Program-made: the position numbers and the translations under genes | Assembly (NCBI RefSeq): GCF_902158555.1 | Contig: NZ_CABGGS010000001.1 | Span: 1-64,000 of the forward strand | Direction: 5' to 3' | Source of the DNA: Klebsiella spallanzanii | GTDB taxonomy: Bacteria > Pseudomonadota > Gammaproteobacteria > Enterobacterales > Enterobacteriaceae | DNA: 64,000 bases | In this document: positions 8,382 to 16,998 of the stretch, one piece after another | Layout: the number at the start of each line of letters is the position of its first letter | How positions within the stretch are numbered: position 1 is the first letter of the stretch | The notes under the pieces: generated by a model | What the model was told of the DNA's origin: nothing | Database searches by the model: none | What the model saw: the letters and a program-made list of their open reading frames with translations, nothing else

Positions 8382-10067
8382 TTAAAGCGTGAGGGTGGCC
8401 TGCCAGTAAACCACCGGTTTATCCGGGCTCAGCGAGTCGGGCCAGGCGAGCGGGAAGCCCACGGAGAGCGACTGCGTAAACCAGCGCCCGCTCAGCTCCA
8501 GTCCCAGAGCAGATCCGACTACGTTGCCGCCGGCAATTTTTCCGTTCTCGCTCATCACATGACCCGCATCCAGCGCGCCAGTCAGCGACAGCGTTCCCAA
8601 TCGCGGCAGGGTTAGCCACTGCCAGGTCAGCTCATTACGCCAGTAGCCGCCGCGGTTGCCGGTCAGATACTGCTCCTTAAATCCTCTGACCGAATACTGA
8701 CCGCCAACGGAGATGCGCTCGCTGGCATACAGGGTATCGGGGGTGGTCTGGCCGTATGCGGAGGTCAGCCAGTACAGAGAAGATGTCACGGGATAAAACC
8801 AGCTGCCGTTGAGGCTAAAACGGCGATATTCACTGCGCGGGAGCGACGGATGCGCCGGGTCGTCTTCCGTCGCTCCGGCGATGCCCAGGCCATGAGCGAA
8901 AGCGGGACCGACCGTCAGCCAGCCGCCCGCCAGCGAGCGACTGTAGTTAAGGCCGGTAGTCAGACTAGTGAGCGTTGGACTGCTGACGTTCAGACGCACG
9001 CCGCCGAGGCTGTTTTCGGTTTTGCGGCGGGCGAAATCGACATCCAGCGCCAGGCGCTGTTTGCCGTCGCGCCACAGGGTACGGTTCACCGTCGCCCGCT
9101 GAGTCTGCACGCTGCCGTCATAACGCCAGCTGGCGGATGACTGCCCTGTCGAAACAGGCTGATAAAAGTCGGACCAGCCGTACTGCGCACTGAAAAGCCA
9201 GTAGCCATAAGGCAGGGTGACGCCCGCCTGCAGGCTGCGGCTGCGGCGATCGTGGTGAAACTCGCTGTCGCGGGCGGCAGAGAACGACCACTGGTCAGCC
9301 AGCCGCAGCAGGTTGTCTGCCACCAGCCCGGCGTTCATCTGCCCACGACCAGTGCTTTTTTGCCCGCTATTGTCCGCCCCAAGCGTCAGGCTGACGGGAA
9401 AGCGGGTGCTGGTCGGTATCAACTGAACCTGCGAATATCCGGCAGTGCTTCCCGGCAGGATATCGATGGTTAACTGGCGGGAAGCCAGCCGGTTGAGGCG
9501 CTCAAGCCCCTGCTCCAGATCGCGCAGATTAAGCACCTGCCCTTCCACGCCGGGAAAAGCCATCCGCAACGATGCTTCTTTTTCGCCGTCGACGCGGACC
9601 GATTCCACTCGCCCTTCGGTCACGGCAATGTTCAGCCTTCCTGCGGAGATATCCTGTTCCGGTAGCCAGGCGCTGGAGGTGATGTAGCCTTTTTCGAGAT
9701 AGGCCTGGGTGATGTCCCGCACGCGCTGGCGAATATCCTGAAACGTCATACAACCACGAGCCGGAACTGAGGCGAAGCGCGTTTGCGCCGAACGAGAGAG
9801 CACCGTCACGCCGGAGACCTCCACGCGCTGAAGCGCATAACAACGGCTGTCTTCGGTCAATGCTGGCGCATCAGGCAGACGCGGGGGTGGCGAAGTACCC
9901 TGCAGCGAGTCACGCTGCTGTTGGGCCTGTTCCAGCAGCGCTTTTTGCTGCTGCTCAATAGTATTGTGGTCAGCCGGGCTTAGCGGTGCAGCCGCCAGAG
10001 AAACAGGGAAAACCAGCAGAATAGCGGCGCTGAAAAGCGCGCAGGGGAAAGCGGATTGCACAGGCAT
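8382..10067 (-). CDS. cdiB: CdiB two-partner-secretion outer membrane transporter
   Basis: Encodes 561 residues of the ShlB/FhaC/TpsB family of the Omp85 superfamily. It has a signal peptide of about 26 residues, a Gln-rich N-terminal helix (about 35-60), a POTRA domain with the paired cysteines typical of ShlB-type proteins, and a C-terminal 16-strand barrel. The barrel carries the conserved VRGF motif (SVRGFKEQ, around 460) and the protein ends in a hydrophobic strand. The role is recognition of the TPS domain of CdiA in the periplasm and its export to the cell surface. It is the first gene of cdiBAI, with 33 bases to cdiA. Length is normal for the family. Confidence 0.92.
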   Translation of the reverse strand: MPVQSAFPCALFSAAILLVFPVSLAAAPLSPADHNTIEQQQKALLEQAQQQRDSLQGTSPPPRLPDAPALTEDSRCYALQRVEVSGVTVLSRSAQTRFASVPARGCMTFQDIRQRVRDITQAYLEKGYITSSAWLPEQDISAGRLNIAVTEGRVESVRVDGEKEASLRMAFPGVEGQVLNLRDLEQGLERLNRLASRQLTIDILPGSTAGYSQVQLIPTSTRFPVSLTLGADNSGQKSTGRGQMNAGLVADNLLRLADQWSFSAARDSEFHHDRRSRSLQAGVTLPYGYWLFSAQYGWSDFYQPVSTGQSSASWRYDGSVQTQRATVNRTLWRDGKQRLALDVDFARRKTENSLGGVRLNVSSPTLTSLTTGLNYSRSLAGGWLTVGPAFAHGLGIAGATEDDPAHPSLPRSEYRRFSLNGSWFYPVTSSLYWLTSAYGQTTPDTLYASERISVGGQYSVRGFKEQYLTGNRGGYWRNELTWQWLTLPRLGTLSLTGALDAGHVMSENGKIAGGNVVGSALGLELSGRWFTQSLSVGFPLAWPDSLSPDKPVVYWQATLTL

Positions 10068-10235
10068 CGAAACTCCATTTTCGTGACTTAGTGCAAATAG
10101 TTATCATTAACAGCGCTGATTAATCCATAATTTCTCCACAATTGAGGCTGGAAAATGGTCATTTTAGGAATAGTGATCGGTCGAATGGCTGCGAGTGTCT
10201 TAATTACAAGGGGCCTAAGGGATGTTGATGCTGGT

Positions 10236-10438
10236 CTGCTTTTCCCGGGGGCGGCGCAAAGCGCCTTGCCCGGGCTACAGGTTCGTGCGGTCTGAGGGTT
10301 GGGTAGCCCGGGTAAGGCGTCAGCCGCAACCCGGGGGATGTTGATGCTGATGCTGGTCTTCCTTGCCCGGGCTACGGGTTCACCGCCGTCTGCGGACGAG
10401 TAGCCCGGACAGATGCGCAGCATCGCCTCCGGGATCCG
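10236..10438. repeat. Cluster of GC-rich palindromic intergenic repeats (REP/BIME-like)
   Basis: Several copies of a unit built on GTAGCCCGG...CGCAGC...CCGGG in alternating orientation fill the space between cdiB and hpxK. Related clusters occur at 20590-20715, 26199-26340 and 28605-28818. The 111-codon frame across 10088-10423 is a by-product of these repeats. Such elements can bind gyrase/IHF or protect mRNA ends; no such role is shown here. Confidence 0.75.
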
Positions 10439-10439
10439 T

Positions 10440-11690
10440 TTACAGCTTCAACACCGCGCGCGAGTATGCGTCTATCGCCAGCGCCACATCGTCGGCGGTA
10501 ACCGACTCGGCGGGGTGATGGCTGATGCCGCCCTTGCAGCGCACAAACAGCATCGCTGACGGCCAGCGTTCGGCGATAGCGATGGCATCATGCCCGGCGC
10601 CGCTCGGCAGGCTAACTGAACGCCCCTGCACCTCCTGCACCGCCTCGCTTAATACCCGCTGCAATTCGCTATCGCAGGCGGTGGCGGCAATGCGGTAAAA
10701 CTCTTCGGCGCTGAACTGCAGCTGGCGACGGGCGGCAATGTCCTGCGCTCGCGTCAGCAGCCTGTTCAACAGCGCATCGAGCGGCTGGTCGTTCGGCCCG
10801 CGAATATCGAGGGTCAGCGTCACTTCGCCGGGGATCACGTTAACCGCGCCGGGAGCGCAGCGCAGCGTCCCTACCGTAGCAACCAGATTCCCGCCCTGCT
10901 CGCGGGTCAGGTTTTCGACCAGCACCATCCACTCGGCAGCGGCGGCCAGCGCATCTTTGCGATGACTCATCGGCACCGTCCCGGCGTGCCCGGCCTCGCC
11001 GGTAAAGCAGCAGTTCAGGCGGCGTGCGCCGTTGATAGCCTCCACCACGCCCAGCGCCAGCCCTTCCTGCTCCAGACACGGCCCCTGCTCGATATGCAAC
11101 TCCAGATAGGCGGCAATTTCCTCCTGGCTGCGGGCAGCAAGGTGAATACGCGCCGGATCCAGCCCGGCCAGCACCATCGCCTGCGCCACGCTGACGCCAT
11201 CGGCATCGGTCTGCGCCAGCCAGCTCTCAGGCCAGGTACCGGTCAGCCCGCGGCTGCCAAGCAGCGTAATGCCGAAACGCGTCCCCTCTTCATCGCAAAA
11301 ACCGACAATCTCGATAGCCTTTTTCAGCCTCCGCCCCTGTCGGTGCAGGCTGTGCACCACCTCAATCGCCGTCAGTACGCCGAGCATGCCATCGTAGCGC
11401 CCGGCGTTGCGCACGGTATCAAGGTGCGACCCCAGCAGGATAGCCGGTGCGCCTTCCTGTTCCCCTTCGTAGCGCCCGCAAATATTGCCGACGCTGTCCT
11501 GCCAGACGGTCATACCGGCCTGGGTCATCCACAGCGCCGCCTGCTGGTTGGCCTGCAGATGCTGGGGTGACAAATAAACCCGGGTCAATCCCTCCGGCGT
11601 TTCGCTGATCGCGGCCAGCTCATCGGCGCGGGCCATGACCCGCGCTGCGGCCTGCTGCATCTCCGCCTGCTGGCGTGTTGTTTGACTCAT
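10440..11690 (-). CDS. hpxK: Allantoate amidohydrolase HpxK
   Basis: Encodes 416 residues of the AllC/ureidopropionase branch of M20 metallopeptidases: allantoate to ureidoglycine, CO2 and ammonia in the cytoplasm. Visible features are the GSHLDTVRNAGRYDG metal-binding segment, CDEEGTRFG, LHIEQGP and the late SGAGHDA motif. The start is taken as ATG 11690, which overlaps the hpxJ stop by four bases; a longer upstream frame merely runs back through hpxJ. It is the last gene of hpxFGHIJK and is followed by repeats. Expected regulation is from the sigma-54 promoter ahead of hpxF, with HpxU repression. Confidence 0.92.
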   Translation of the reverse strand: MSQTTRQQAEMQQAAARVMARADELAAISETPEGLTRVYLSPQHLQANQQAALWMTQAGMTVWQDSVGNICGRYEGEQEGAPAILLGSHLDTVRNAGRYDGMLGVLTAIEVVHSLHRQGRRLKKAIEIVGFCDEEGTRFGITLLGSRGLTGTWPESWLAQTDADGVSVAQAMVLAGLDPARIHLAARSQEEIAAYLELHIEQGPCLEQEGLALGVVEAINGARRLNCCFTGEAGHAGTVPMSHRKDALAAAAEWMVLVENLTREQGGNLVATVGTLRCAPGAVNVIPGEVTLTLDIRGPNDQPLDALLNRLLTRAQDIAARRQLQFSAEEFYRIAATACDSELQRVLSEAVQEVQGRSVSLPSGAGHDAIAIAERWPSAMLFVRCKGGISHHPAESVTADDVALAIDAYSRAVLKL

Positions 11691-12928
11691 TGCGCGCTCT
11701 CGCTGCGATAGTGATCCCACGCCGCCTGCATCGCTGCGCCCTGAGTGGTCGAGAATTTGAGATAGTTGAGCACCGACTCCAGCGCGCTGAGGGTGGTCAT
11801 CACGCAATCCTTACGCGCGTTGTAGCCCATGGTGCCGATACGCCACACTTTGCCGTGCAGCGGGCCAAACGAGGTACCGATTTCAATGCCGAAATCTTCC
11901 AGCATCAGCTTGCGCGCCTGGTCGCCGTTGATCCCCTGCGGGATCACCACGCCCAGCACGTTGTTCATCTTGTGTTTCAGATCGCCGAAGGTCTCCAGCC
12001 CCATCGCCTGGATGCCTTTTACCAGCGCGTCACCGTGCAATTTATGGCGGGCGATACCGTTATCCAGACCTTCCTGCAGGATCAGACGCGCGCATTCGCG
12101 GGCAGCAAACAGCGCCGAAGTGGCTTCGGTATGGTGGTTCAGGCGCTCCGGCCCCCAGTAATCCATAACCATGCCAAGGTCGAAGTAGTTGGAGTAGATC
12201 ATCTCTTCGTCGCCGTCGCGATGGGCATCGGTACGGATCCCCTCTTCCACGCATTTACGGCGGCGAATGGCCTCTTCCATGCGCGCGCTGAGCGTCACCG
12301 GCGAGGTCCCGGACGGGCCGCCGAGGCATTTTTGCATCCCCGCCGACACCGCATCCAGCTGCCAGGCATCGGTTTCCAGCGGGTTTCCGCCCAGCGAGGC
12401 GGTGGCGTCGGTGTAAAACAGCACGTCATAGCGGCGGCAGATTTCCCCCAGCTCCGCCAGCGGCTGCAGCATGGTGGTGGAGGTATCGCCCTGTACCGTT
12501 AGCAGCAGACGCGGGCGCACGCGTTTGATGGCATCTTCAACCTGATCCGGGGTAAACACCTCACCCCACGGCACTTCAATGGTGTGTACTTCCGCCCGGC
12601 AGCGGCGGGCGATTTCACACAGCAGATGACCAAAGCGACCAAATACCGGCACCAGTACCTGGTCGCCGGGACGAATAGCCGAAATCAGAATCGCCTCAAT
12701 CCCCGCCCGAGAGGTTCCGTCCACCAGCATCGTCCAGCGGTTTTCGGTCCGAAATACGCCACGGTACAGCGCCATGACCTCATTCATATAGTGGGTCATC
12801 GCCGGGTCATACTGGCCAATAAGCTGGCTCGACATGGCGCGCAGCACGCGCGGGTCGGCGTTAATCGGGCCAGGCCCCATCAGCAGGCGCGACGGCGGGT
12901 TGATTTGCGAAAACTGAGTGATATCCAT
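11687..12928 (-). CDS. hpxJ: Ureidoglycine-glyoxylate aminotransferase HpxJ
   Basis: Encodes 413 residues of the class V PLP aminotransferase fold (alanine-glyoxylate/serine-glyoxylate type). Klebsiella HpxJ is known to transfer the amino group of ureidoglycine to glyoxylate and yield oxalurate and glycine. The N-terminal LLMGPGPINADPRVLRAMS motif and the segment SAGMQKCLGGPSG with the PLP lysine are plain. Twenty-some C-terminal residues extend beyond the typical core. It overlaps hpxK by 4 bp and lies 10 bp after hpxI. Confidence 0.9.
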   Translation of the reverse strand: MDITQFSQINPPSRLLMGPGPINADPRVLRAMSSQLIGQYDPAMTHYMNEVMALYRGVFRTENRWTMLVDGTSRAGIEAILISAIRPGDQVLVPVFGRFGHLLCEIARRCRAEVHTIEVPWGEVFTPDQVEDAIKRVRPRLLLTVQGDTSTTMLQPLAELGEICRRYDVLFYTDATASLGGNPLETDAWQLDAVSAGMQKCLGGPSGTSPVTLSARMEEAIRRRKCVEEGIRTDAHRDGDEEMIYSNYFDLGMVMDYWGPERLNHHTEATSALFAARECARLILQEGLDNGIARHKLHGDALVKGIQAMGLETFGDLKHKMNNVLGVVIPQGINGDQARKLMLEDFGIEIGTSFGPLHGKVWRIGTMGYNARKDCVMTTLSALESVLNYLKFSTTQGAAMQAAWDHYRSESAQ

Positions 12929-12938
12929 CTTTAAGTCC

Positions 12939-13679
12939 TTATTGATTGAGGCCGCGCACGGATGAAATAAACTGCTTCAGCTCGCTGGTCTGCGGGTTGG
13001 CAAACAGCGTTTTGCTGTCGCCCTGCTCCCAGACCCGTCCCTGATGCATAAACACTACGCGGTCGCCCACTTCGCGGGCAAAATTCATTTCATGGGTCAC
13101 GAGAATCAGCGTCATTCCCTCCGCTGCCAGCTGCTCCAGCACTTTGAGCACTTCGCCAACCAGCTCCGGGTCCAGCGCCGAGGTTATCTCGTCACAGAGT
13201 AAAACTTTTGGCGACATCGCCAGCGCCCGGGCAATCGCCACGCGCTGCTGCTGGCCGCCGGAAAGACTGGACGGGTAGTAATCAAGTCGGTCGCCAAGCC
13301 CCACTTTTTCCAGCATCCGTTGGGCCAGTTCGCGGCACTCGGCGGCGCTCTTTTTCAGTACCCGGCGCGGTGCCAGCATGACGTTTTCCAGCGCCGTCAT
13401 ATGCGGGAACAGGTTAAAGTTCTGGAACACCATGCCGATAGAACGGCTGATTTCCCGCGCCTGGGAATCGCGGTCGGTAATGGTCATCCCGCCGAGCTTA
13501 ATGCTGCCATCCTGATAGCCTTCAAGACCATTAATGCAACGCAGCAGCGTGCTTTTGCCGGACCCGCTGCGGCCGATAATCGAGATAACTTCGCCCATAT
13601 CGATATCCAGATCGACACCCTTGAGCACGTGGTTATCGCCGTAATACTTCTGCATCTGATTAATGGTGATGAGAGGCAT
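12939..13679 (-). CDS. hpxI: Amino-acid-type ABC transporter ATPase HpxI
   Basis: Encodes 246 residues from ATG 13679 (a longer frame upstream only overlaps hpxH). Walker A GRSGSGKS at about 36-43, signature LSGGQQQR and Walker B LLCDEITSALD are all present. Family: GlnQ/HisP-type polar amino-acid uptake ATPases. It powers the HpxGH permease and should serve uptake of allantoate or a related ureide, inferred from the operon. It overlaps hpxH by 20 bp. Confidence 0.88.
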   Translation of the reverse strand: MPLITINQMQKYYGDNHVLKGVDLDIDMGEVISIIGRSGSGKSTLLRCINGLEGYQDGSIKLGGMTITDRDSQAREISRSIGMVFQNFNLFPHMTALENVMLAPRRVLKKSAAECRELAQRMLEKVGLGDRLDYYPSSLSGGQQQRVAIARALAMSPKVLLCDEITSALDPELVGEVLKVLEQLAAEGMTLILVTHEMNFAREVGDRVVFMHQGRVWEQGDSKTLFANPQTSELKQFISSVRGLNQ

Positions 13680-14319
13680 TGAATTTGTTCTCCAGATAAC
13701 GGCTGTAGCGGGACAGCGGGTAACACAGAATGAAGTAGCCCAGCGCCACCAGCGCAAAGACTTTAAACGGCTGATACGTCACGTTGGTCAGCATCGTTCC
13801 CGCTTTCGTCAGCTCGACGAAGCCGATAATCGACGCCAGCGCCGTGCCCTTAATCACCTGGACGGCAAAACCCACCGTCGGGGCGATAGCGATCCGCAGC
13901 GCCTGCGGGGCCACTACCCGAAATAGAGTCTGACCAAAGCTCAACCCCAGGCAGCGCGAGGCTTCCCACTGCCCTTTTGGTAGAGCACGAATGCTGCCGA
14001 ACCAGATATCGAGCAAAAAGGCGCTGGTATAAAACGTTAGCGCCAGCGACGCCGCCGTCCATGCCGAAACGTCAATGCCGAACAGCGCCACGCCGAAAAA
14101 GGCCAGAAACAGCTGCATCAGAAGCGGCGTTCCCTGAAACAGTTCGATATAGCCGCGGATCAGACGTTTTACCTGGCGTCCACCGGTCATACGCAGCAGC
14201 AATAACGGCAGAGTGACCAGCGCACCACCGATAAACGCCACCAGCGACAGCAGCACCGTCCAGCGCCCGGCGAGCAGCAGATTGCGGACAATGTCCCAAT
14301 CGGTAAAGGTGGTCATCAT
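13660..14319 (-). CDS. hpxH: ABC transporter permease HpxH
   Basis: Encodes 219 residues with about five membrane segments and an EAA-type loop (WEASRCLGLSFGQTLFRVVAPQ) of the HisM/GlnP polar amino-acid permease family. The start ATG at 14319 overlaps the hpxG stop (ATGA). It forms a heterodimeric permease with HpxG, using HpxI as ATPase and HpxF as binding protein. Substrate is inferred from location in the allantoate operon. Confidence 0.87.
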   Translation of the reverse strand: MMTTFTDWDIVRNLLLAGRWTVLLSLVAFIGGALVTLPLLLLRMTGGRQVKRLIRGYIELFQGTPLLMQLFLAFFGVALFGIDVSAWTAASLALTFYTSAFLLDIWFGSIRALPKGQWEASRCLGLSFGQTLFRVVAPQALRIAIAPTVGFAVQVIKGTALASIIGFVELTKAGTMLTNVTYQPFKVFALVALGYFILCYPLSRYSRYLENKFNASHHH

Positions 14320-14981
14320 GCCTGCACCCCCAGCCATTTACGCCCTGCCGCCATCAGCAGCTGGCGCATCGTTATCGACAGCACTAAATAAATGCCCGTC
14401 GTCACCAGATACACCTCAAAGCTGAGGAAGGTGCGCGACTGAATCAGGTTGGCGGCGAAGGTCAGCTCTTCATAAGAGACCTGCGACACCACCGATGAAC
14501 CGAGCATCACGATAATGCACTGGCTAACCAGCGCCGGATAAATACGCTGTAGCGCGGGCGGCAAAATCACCTGAATAAAGGTCTGCGTTCGGGTCAATCC
14601 CAGCACGCGCCCTGCCTCCCACTGCCCTTTCGGCGTCACCTGAATTCCGGCACGCACGATCTCGGTACTGTAGGCCCCGAGGTTCACCACCATCGCCAGC
14701 AGCGCGGCCTCGCCCGCCGTCATCTTTAGCCCCAGATTCGGTAAGCCGAAGACGATAAAAAATAGCTGAACCACAAACGGCGTGTTGCGAATCAGTTCGA
14801 CATACCCGCCCCAAATTCGGCTGAACCACGAGGTGCGCCCGCTGCGGATAGCCGCGCCCAAAATGCCTATCGTCAGGCCGCCGATGGTCGCCAGCACCGT
14901 CAGTTGAACGGTCACCCACAGTCCCGCCAGCAGCTCCGGCCAGTGCGGCCAGAGCTCAGAAAAATGAAGTTGCTCCGTCAT
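14316..14981 (-). CDS. hpxG: ABC transporter permease HpxG
   Basis: Encodes 221 residues, a His/Glu/Gln/Arg/opine-type inner-membrane permease with about five hydrophobic segments and an EAA-like loop (WEAGRVLGLTRTQTFIQVILPP). It is paralogous to HpxH and overlaps it by 4 bp. Nine bases separate it from hpxF upstream. Together the pair should carry the ureide substrate delivered by HpxF. Confidence 0.87.
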   Translation of the reverse strand: MTEQLHFSELWPHWPELLAGLWVTVQLTVLATIGGLTIGILGAAIRSGRTSWFSRIWGGYVELIRNTPFVVQLFFIVFGLPNLGLKMTAGEAALLAMVVNLGAYSTEIVRAGIQVTPKGQWEAGRVLGLTRTQTFIQVILPPALQRIYPALVSQCIIVMLGSSVVSQVSYEELTFAANLIQSRTFLSFEVYLVTTGIYLVLSITMRQLLMAAGRKWLGVQA

Positions 14982-14990
14982 GCCCGGGCC

Positions 14991-15776
14991 TTACGCGCCA
15001 AGGTTGGCAGGCAGCGGCGCTTTCAGCCACTTTTGAGACAAATCGTTCAGCGTGCCGTCTTTGACGCCTTGCTCAATCAGCGCATCCACTTTCGCTTTCA
15101 GTGCCGGTTCATTCTTTTTCAGCCCGATAAAGCACGGCGAATCTTTCAGCATAAAGCTCGGTACCGGGGCTTTATCCGCATTCTGCCGCGAGATAGCCGC
15201 CACCACCAGGTTGCCGGTCGCCACATACTGCACCTGGCCGGAAAGATACGCCGACAGCGTGGTGTTGTTATCTTCGTAGCGCTTAATCTGCGCTTCTTTC
15301 GGCGCTACGCTGGTCAGCACCATGTCTTCCACCGCGCCGCGGGTCACACCAACGCTTTTCCCGCTCAGCGCCGCCGGGTCTTTCAGCTCAGCGCCTTTCG
15401 GGCCAAATACGCCGAGGAAAAACGGCGCATAGGCGCGGCTGAAATCAATCACCTTCTCGCGCTCGGCGTTTTTCCCGAGGCTGGAAATCACCAGATCCAC
15501 CTTATCGGTTTGCAGATAAGGTACGCGGTTGGCGCTGGTGACCGGCACCAGCTGCAATTTGAGCTTCATCTCTTTGGCGAGGTATCGCGCCATGTCGATG
15601 TCGTAGCCCTGCGGCTGAAGGTCGGTGCCCACCGAGCCAAACGGCGGGAAGTCCTGCGGCACCGCAATGCGGATAACGCCGCGTTTTTCAATATCCTGGA
15701 GCTGGTCAGCCTTCGCCGCCGACAGGTTGGTTAACAGACAAGCGGCCCCGGCCAGTGCGATCAACAGTTTCTTCAT
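14991..15776 (-). CDS. hpxF: Periplasmic substrate-binding protein HpxF
   Basis: Encodes 261 residues of the type-3 extracellular solute-binding fold (PF00497). A signal peptide is seen at 1-23 (MKKLLIALAGAACLLTNLSAAKA). The body has the IRIAVPQDFPPFGSVG start and the GYDIDMARYLAKEM ligand-binding segment. It is the first gene of hpxFGHIJK. A sigma-54 promoter lies about 55 bp upstream, so transcription should respond to nitrogen limitation through NtrC. The ligand is probably allantoate or another ureide, judged from the operon only. Confidence 0.88.
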   Translation of the reverse strand: MKKLLIALAGAACLLTNLSAAKADQLQDIEKRGVIRIAVPQDFPPFGSVGTDLQPQGYDIDMARYLAKEMKLKLQLVPVTSANRVPYLQTDKVDLVISSLGKNAEREKVIDFSRAYAPFFLGVFGPKGAELKDPAALSGKSVGVTRGAVEDMVLTSVAPKEAQIKRYEDNNTTLSAYLSGQVQYVATGNLVVAAISRQNADKAPVPSFMLKDSPCFIGLKKNEPALKAKVDALIEQGVKDGTLNDLSQKWLKAPLPANLGA

Positions 15777-15799
15777 GATGTTTACCCGTTACGTTAGCA

Positions 15800-15814
15800 T
15801 GAAACAAAAGATTC
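15800..15814. promoter_or_regulatory. Candidate HpxU operator in hpxF leader
   Basis: TGAAACAAAAGATTC (plus strand) matches a sequence in the hpxU-hpxW gap (reverse strand of 16840-16854, TGAAACGAAAGTTAC) at 12 of 15 positions. It lies between the predicted hpxF start point and the hpxF start codon, a good place for a repressor. HpxU binding is inferred. Confidence 0.3.
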
Positions 15815-15828
15815 TTTAAAGTCACTTT

Positions 15829-15844
15829 TGCAACTAATGTGCCA
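15829..15844 (-). promoter_or_regulatory. Sigma-54 (-24/-12) promoter of hpxFGHIJK
   Basis: Read on the minus strand the site is TGGCACATTAGTTGCA, a perfect TGGCAC-N5-TTGCA match. The -12 element ends 53 bp before the hpxF start codon. Known biology of this operon in Klebsiella (nitrogen control, NtrC, sigma-54) agrees. Confidence 0.85.
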
Positions 15845-15952
15845 GATAAATCTCAGCGTTAAGCCATTAACCGAAATTCCGTTAACCGCAGGGAATAAAA
15901 GAAAAAGAGAGGAATTAAGAGGAAACGGAGGTGCGTCTCCTCGTTATTTTAG

Positions 15953-15969
15953 CGCACCAAAACTATGCA
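15953..15969. promoter_or_regulatory. Candidate NtrC enhancer site upstream of hpxF
   Basis: CGCACCAAAACTATGCA resembles the 17-bp NtrC consensus TGCACC-N5-GGTGCA in both half sites. It lies about 110 bp upstream of the -24 element, a normal enhancer distance. Confidence 0.5.
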
Positions 15970-15990
15970 AAGCACCACGCTGGCGCCCCA

Positions 15991-16830
15991 TTATCGTTGT
16001 TCCAGTTCGTCCAGTTGCTGGTAAAGGGTCGCTATGTCGTGAATGCGCGGACGCCCTTTATCGAGGATTTCATGCAGGAAAGCGTTCGACAGCAGATTGA
16101 TCAGGCTATTGACCGAGGCGTAGCTGTCGTAGGCCGATACGCTATCCAGCGGCGCACAGAGCTGCCAGCGCGCCAGCGGAAACAGGCCGTGGGCCTGCGG
16201 CTCGCACATCAGCAAAACCGGGATCCCGCTGCTCTGTAGCTGCTGCAACAGCGGGCGAATAATTCGCGGGCGGCGGCGGAACGCCATCACCACCACCAGA
16301 TCTTCGGCAGTTAAATCCACCAGCTCTTCGCTTAAGCTTTGCCCCGGCTGCGGCAGCACCAGCACCTGCCCGCGCGCCTGTAATAGCTGCTGGCGCAGGT
16401 GCAGCGCCGCAGGATAAGCATTGCGCATGCCGACAATAACAATACGCCGGGCGGCAACCAGCGCCTGAATCGCCTCGGCGAACTGCTGCACATCCAGCGC
16501 GTTGACCCACTGGGTCAGGTTCGCCATCTCCTGTTTATAATGGCGCGCCAACAGCGTGTTGCCCTGAACAGCATCGCGGTTGTCGGTCAGCGGCATGCCG
16601 CTCTGGCGCAGCGTGCGCAGCTCATCGCGCATATCTTTATATTTCTCATAGCCCAGACGCTTGAACAGACGGCTGACCGTGGCCTTCGATACGCCGCTAA
16701 GCTGTGCCAGCTCTGCGCTGTTGTAACTAATCAGGTCATCAAAATGATCGAAAATAAAATCCGCCACCCGCTGCTCCTGGGGCGATAAAGACGCGTATTG
16801 CTCTTTTAGTCGTTCATCAAGCTGTTGCAT
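15991..16830 (-). CDS. hpxU: RpiR/MurR-family repressor HpxU
   Basis: Encodes 279 residues: an N-terminal HTH_6 domain (about 1-77, ending near SKATVSRLFKRLGYEKYKD) and a C-terminal SIS sugar-isomerase-like domain (about 120-260). It sits between hpxFGHIJK, transcribed in the same direction, and the divergent hpxWXYZ. This matches the described Klebsiella arrangement in which HpxU represses the allantoate operon. The effector is not visible from sequence. Candidate operators are listed separately. Confidence 0.9.
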   Translation of the reverse strand: MQQLDERLKEQYASLSPQEQRVADFIFDHFDDLISYNSAELAQLSGVSKATVSRLFKRLGYEKYKDMRDELRTLRQSGMPLTDNRDAVQGNTLLARHYKQEMANLTQWVNALDVQQFAEAIQALVAARRIVIVGMRNAYPAALHLRQQLLQARGQVLVLPQPGQSLSEELVDLTAEDLVVVMAFRRRPRIIRPLLQQLQSSGIPVLLMCEPQAHGLFPLARWQLCAPLDSVSAYDSYASVNSLINLLSNAFLHEILDKGRPRIHDIATLYQQLDELEQR

Positions 16831-16839
16831 AAGACCTCT

Positions 16840-16854
16840 GTAACTTTCGTTTCA
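16840..16854. promoter_or_regulatory. Candidate HpxU operator near hpxU start
   Basis: GTAACTTTCGTTTCA; its reverse strand TGAAACGAAAGTTAC resembles the site at 15800-15814. It lies 10 bp upstream of hpxU and could serve autoregulation. Confidence 0.3.
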
Positions 16855-16925
16855 CCGCATCATAACCATATCCGCTTTCATAATGCATGCCAGTTCCGCA
16901 AAAAATGCGCGGTGTCGGCAGCGGT

Positions 16926-16940
16926 TGAAACTTTACGTTC
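16926..16940. promoter_or_regulatory. Candidate HpxU operator upstream of hpxW promoter
   Basis: TGAAACTTTACGTTC shares the TGAAAC and TTC ends of the other two candidate HpxU sites. It ends five bases before the -24 element of the hpxW promoter, so a bound repressor could block sigma-54 polymerase. Confidence 0.25.
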
Positions 16941-16945
16941 AGACA

Positions 16946-16961
16946 TGGAACAGCTTTTGCA
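16946..16961 (+). promoter_or_regulatory. Sigma-54 (-24/-12) promoter of hpxWXYZ
   Basis: TGGAACAGCTTTTGCA fits TGGNAC-N5-TTGCA with the GG-N10-GC spacing. It ends 37 bp before the hpxW start codon. Confidence 0.75.
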
Positions 16962-16998
16962 ACCCTCAGCAAACGATTCTGTTAATTGAGGACACTCC

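Noticed and set aside
3009..10067. Long plus-strand frames opposite cdiA and cdiB
   Set aside because: High-GC antisense shadows with no domain content.
10088..10423. 111-codon minus-strand frame after cdiB
   Set aside because: Its sequence is mostly the translation of palindromic repeats, so it is a by-product of them.
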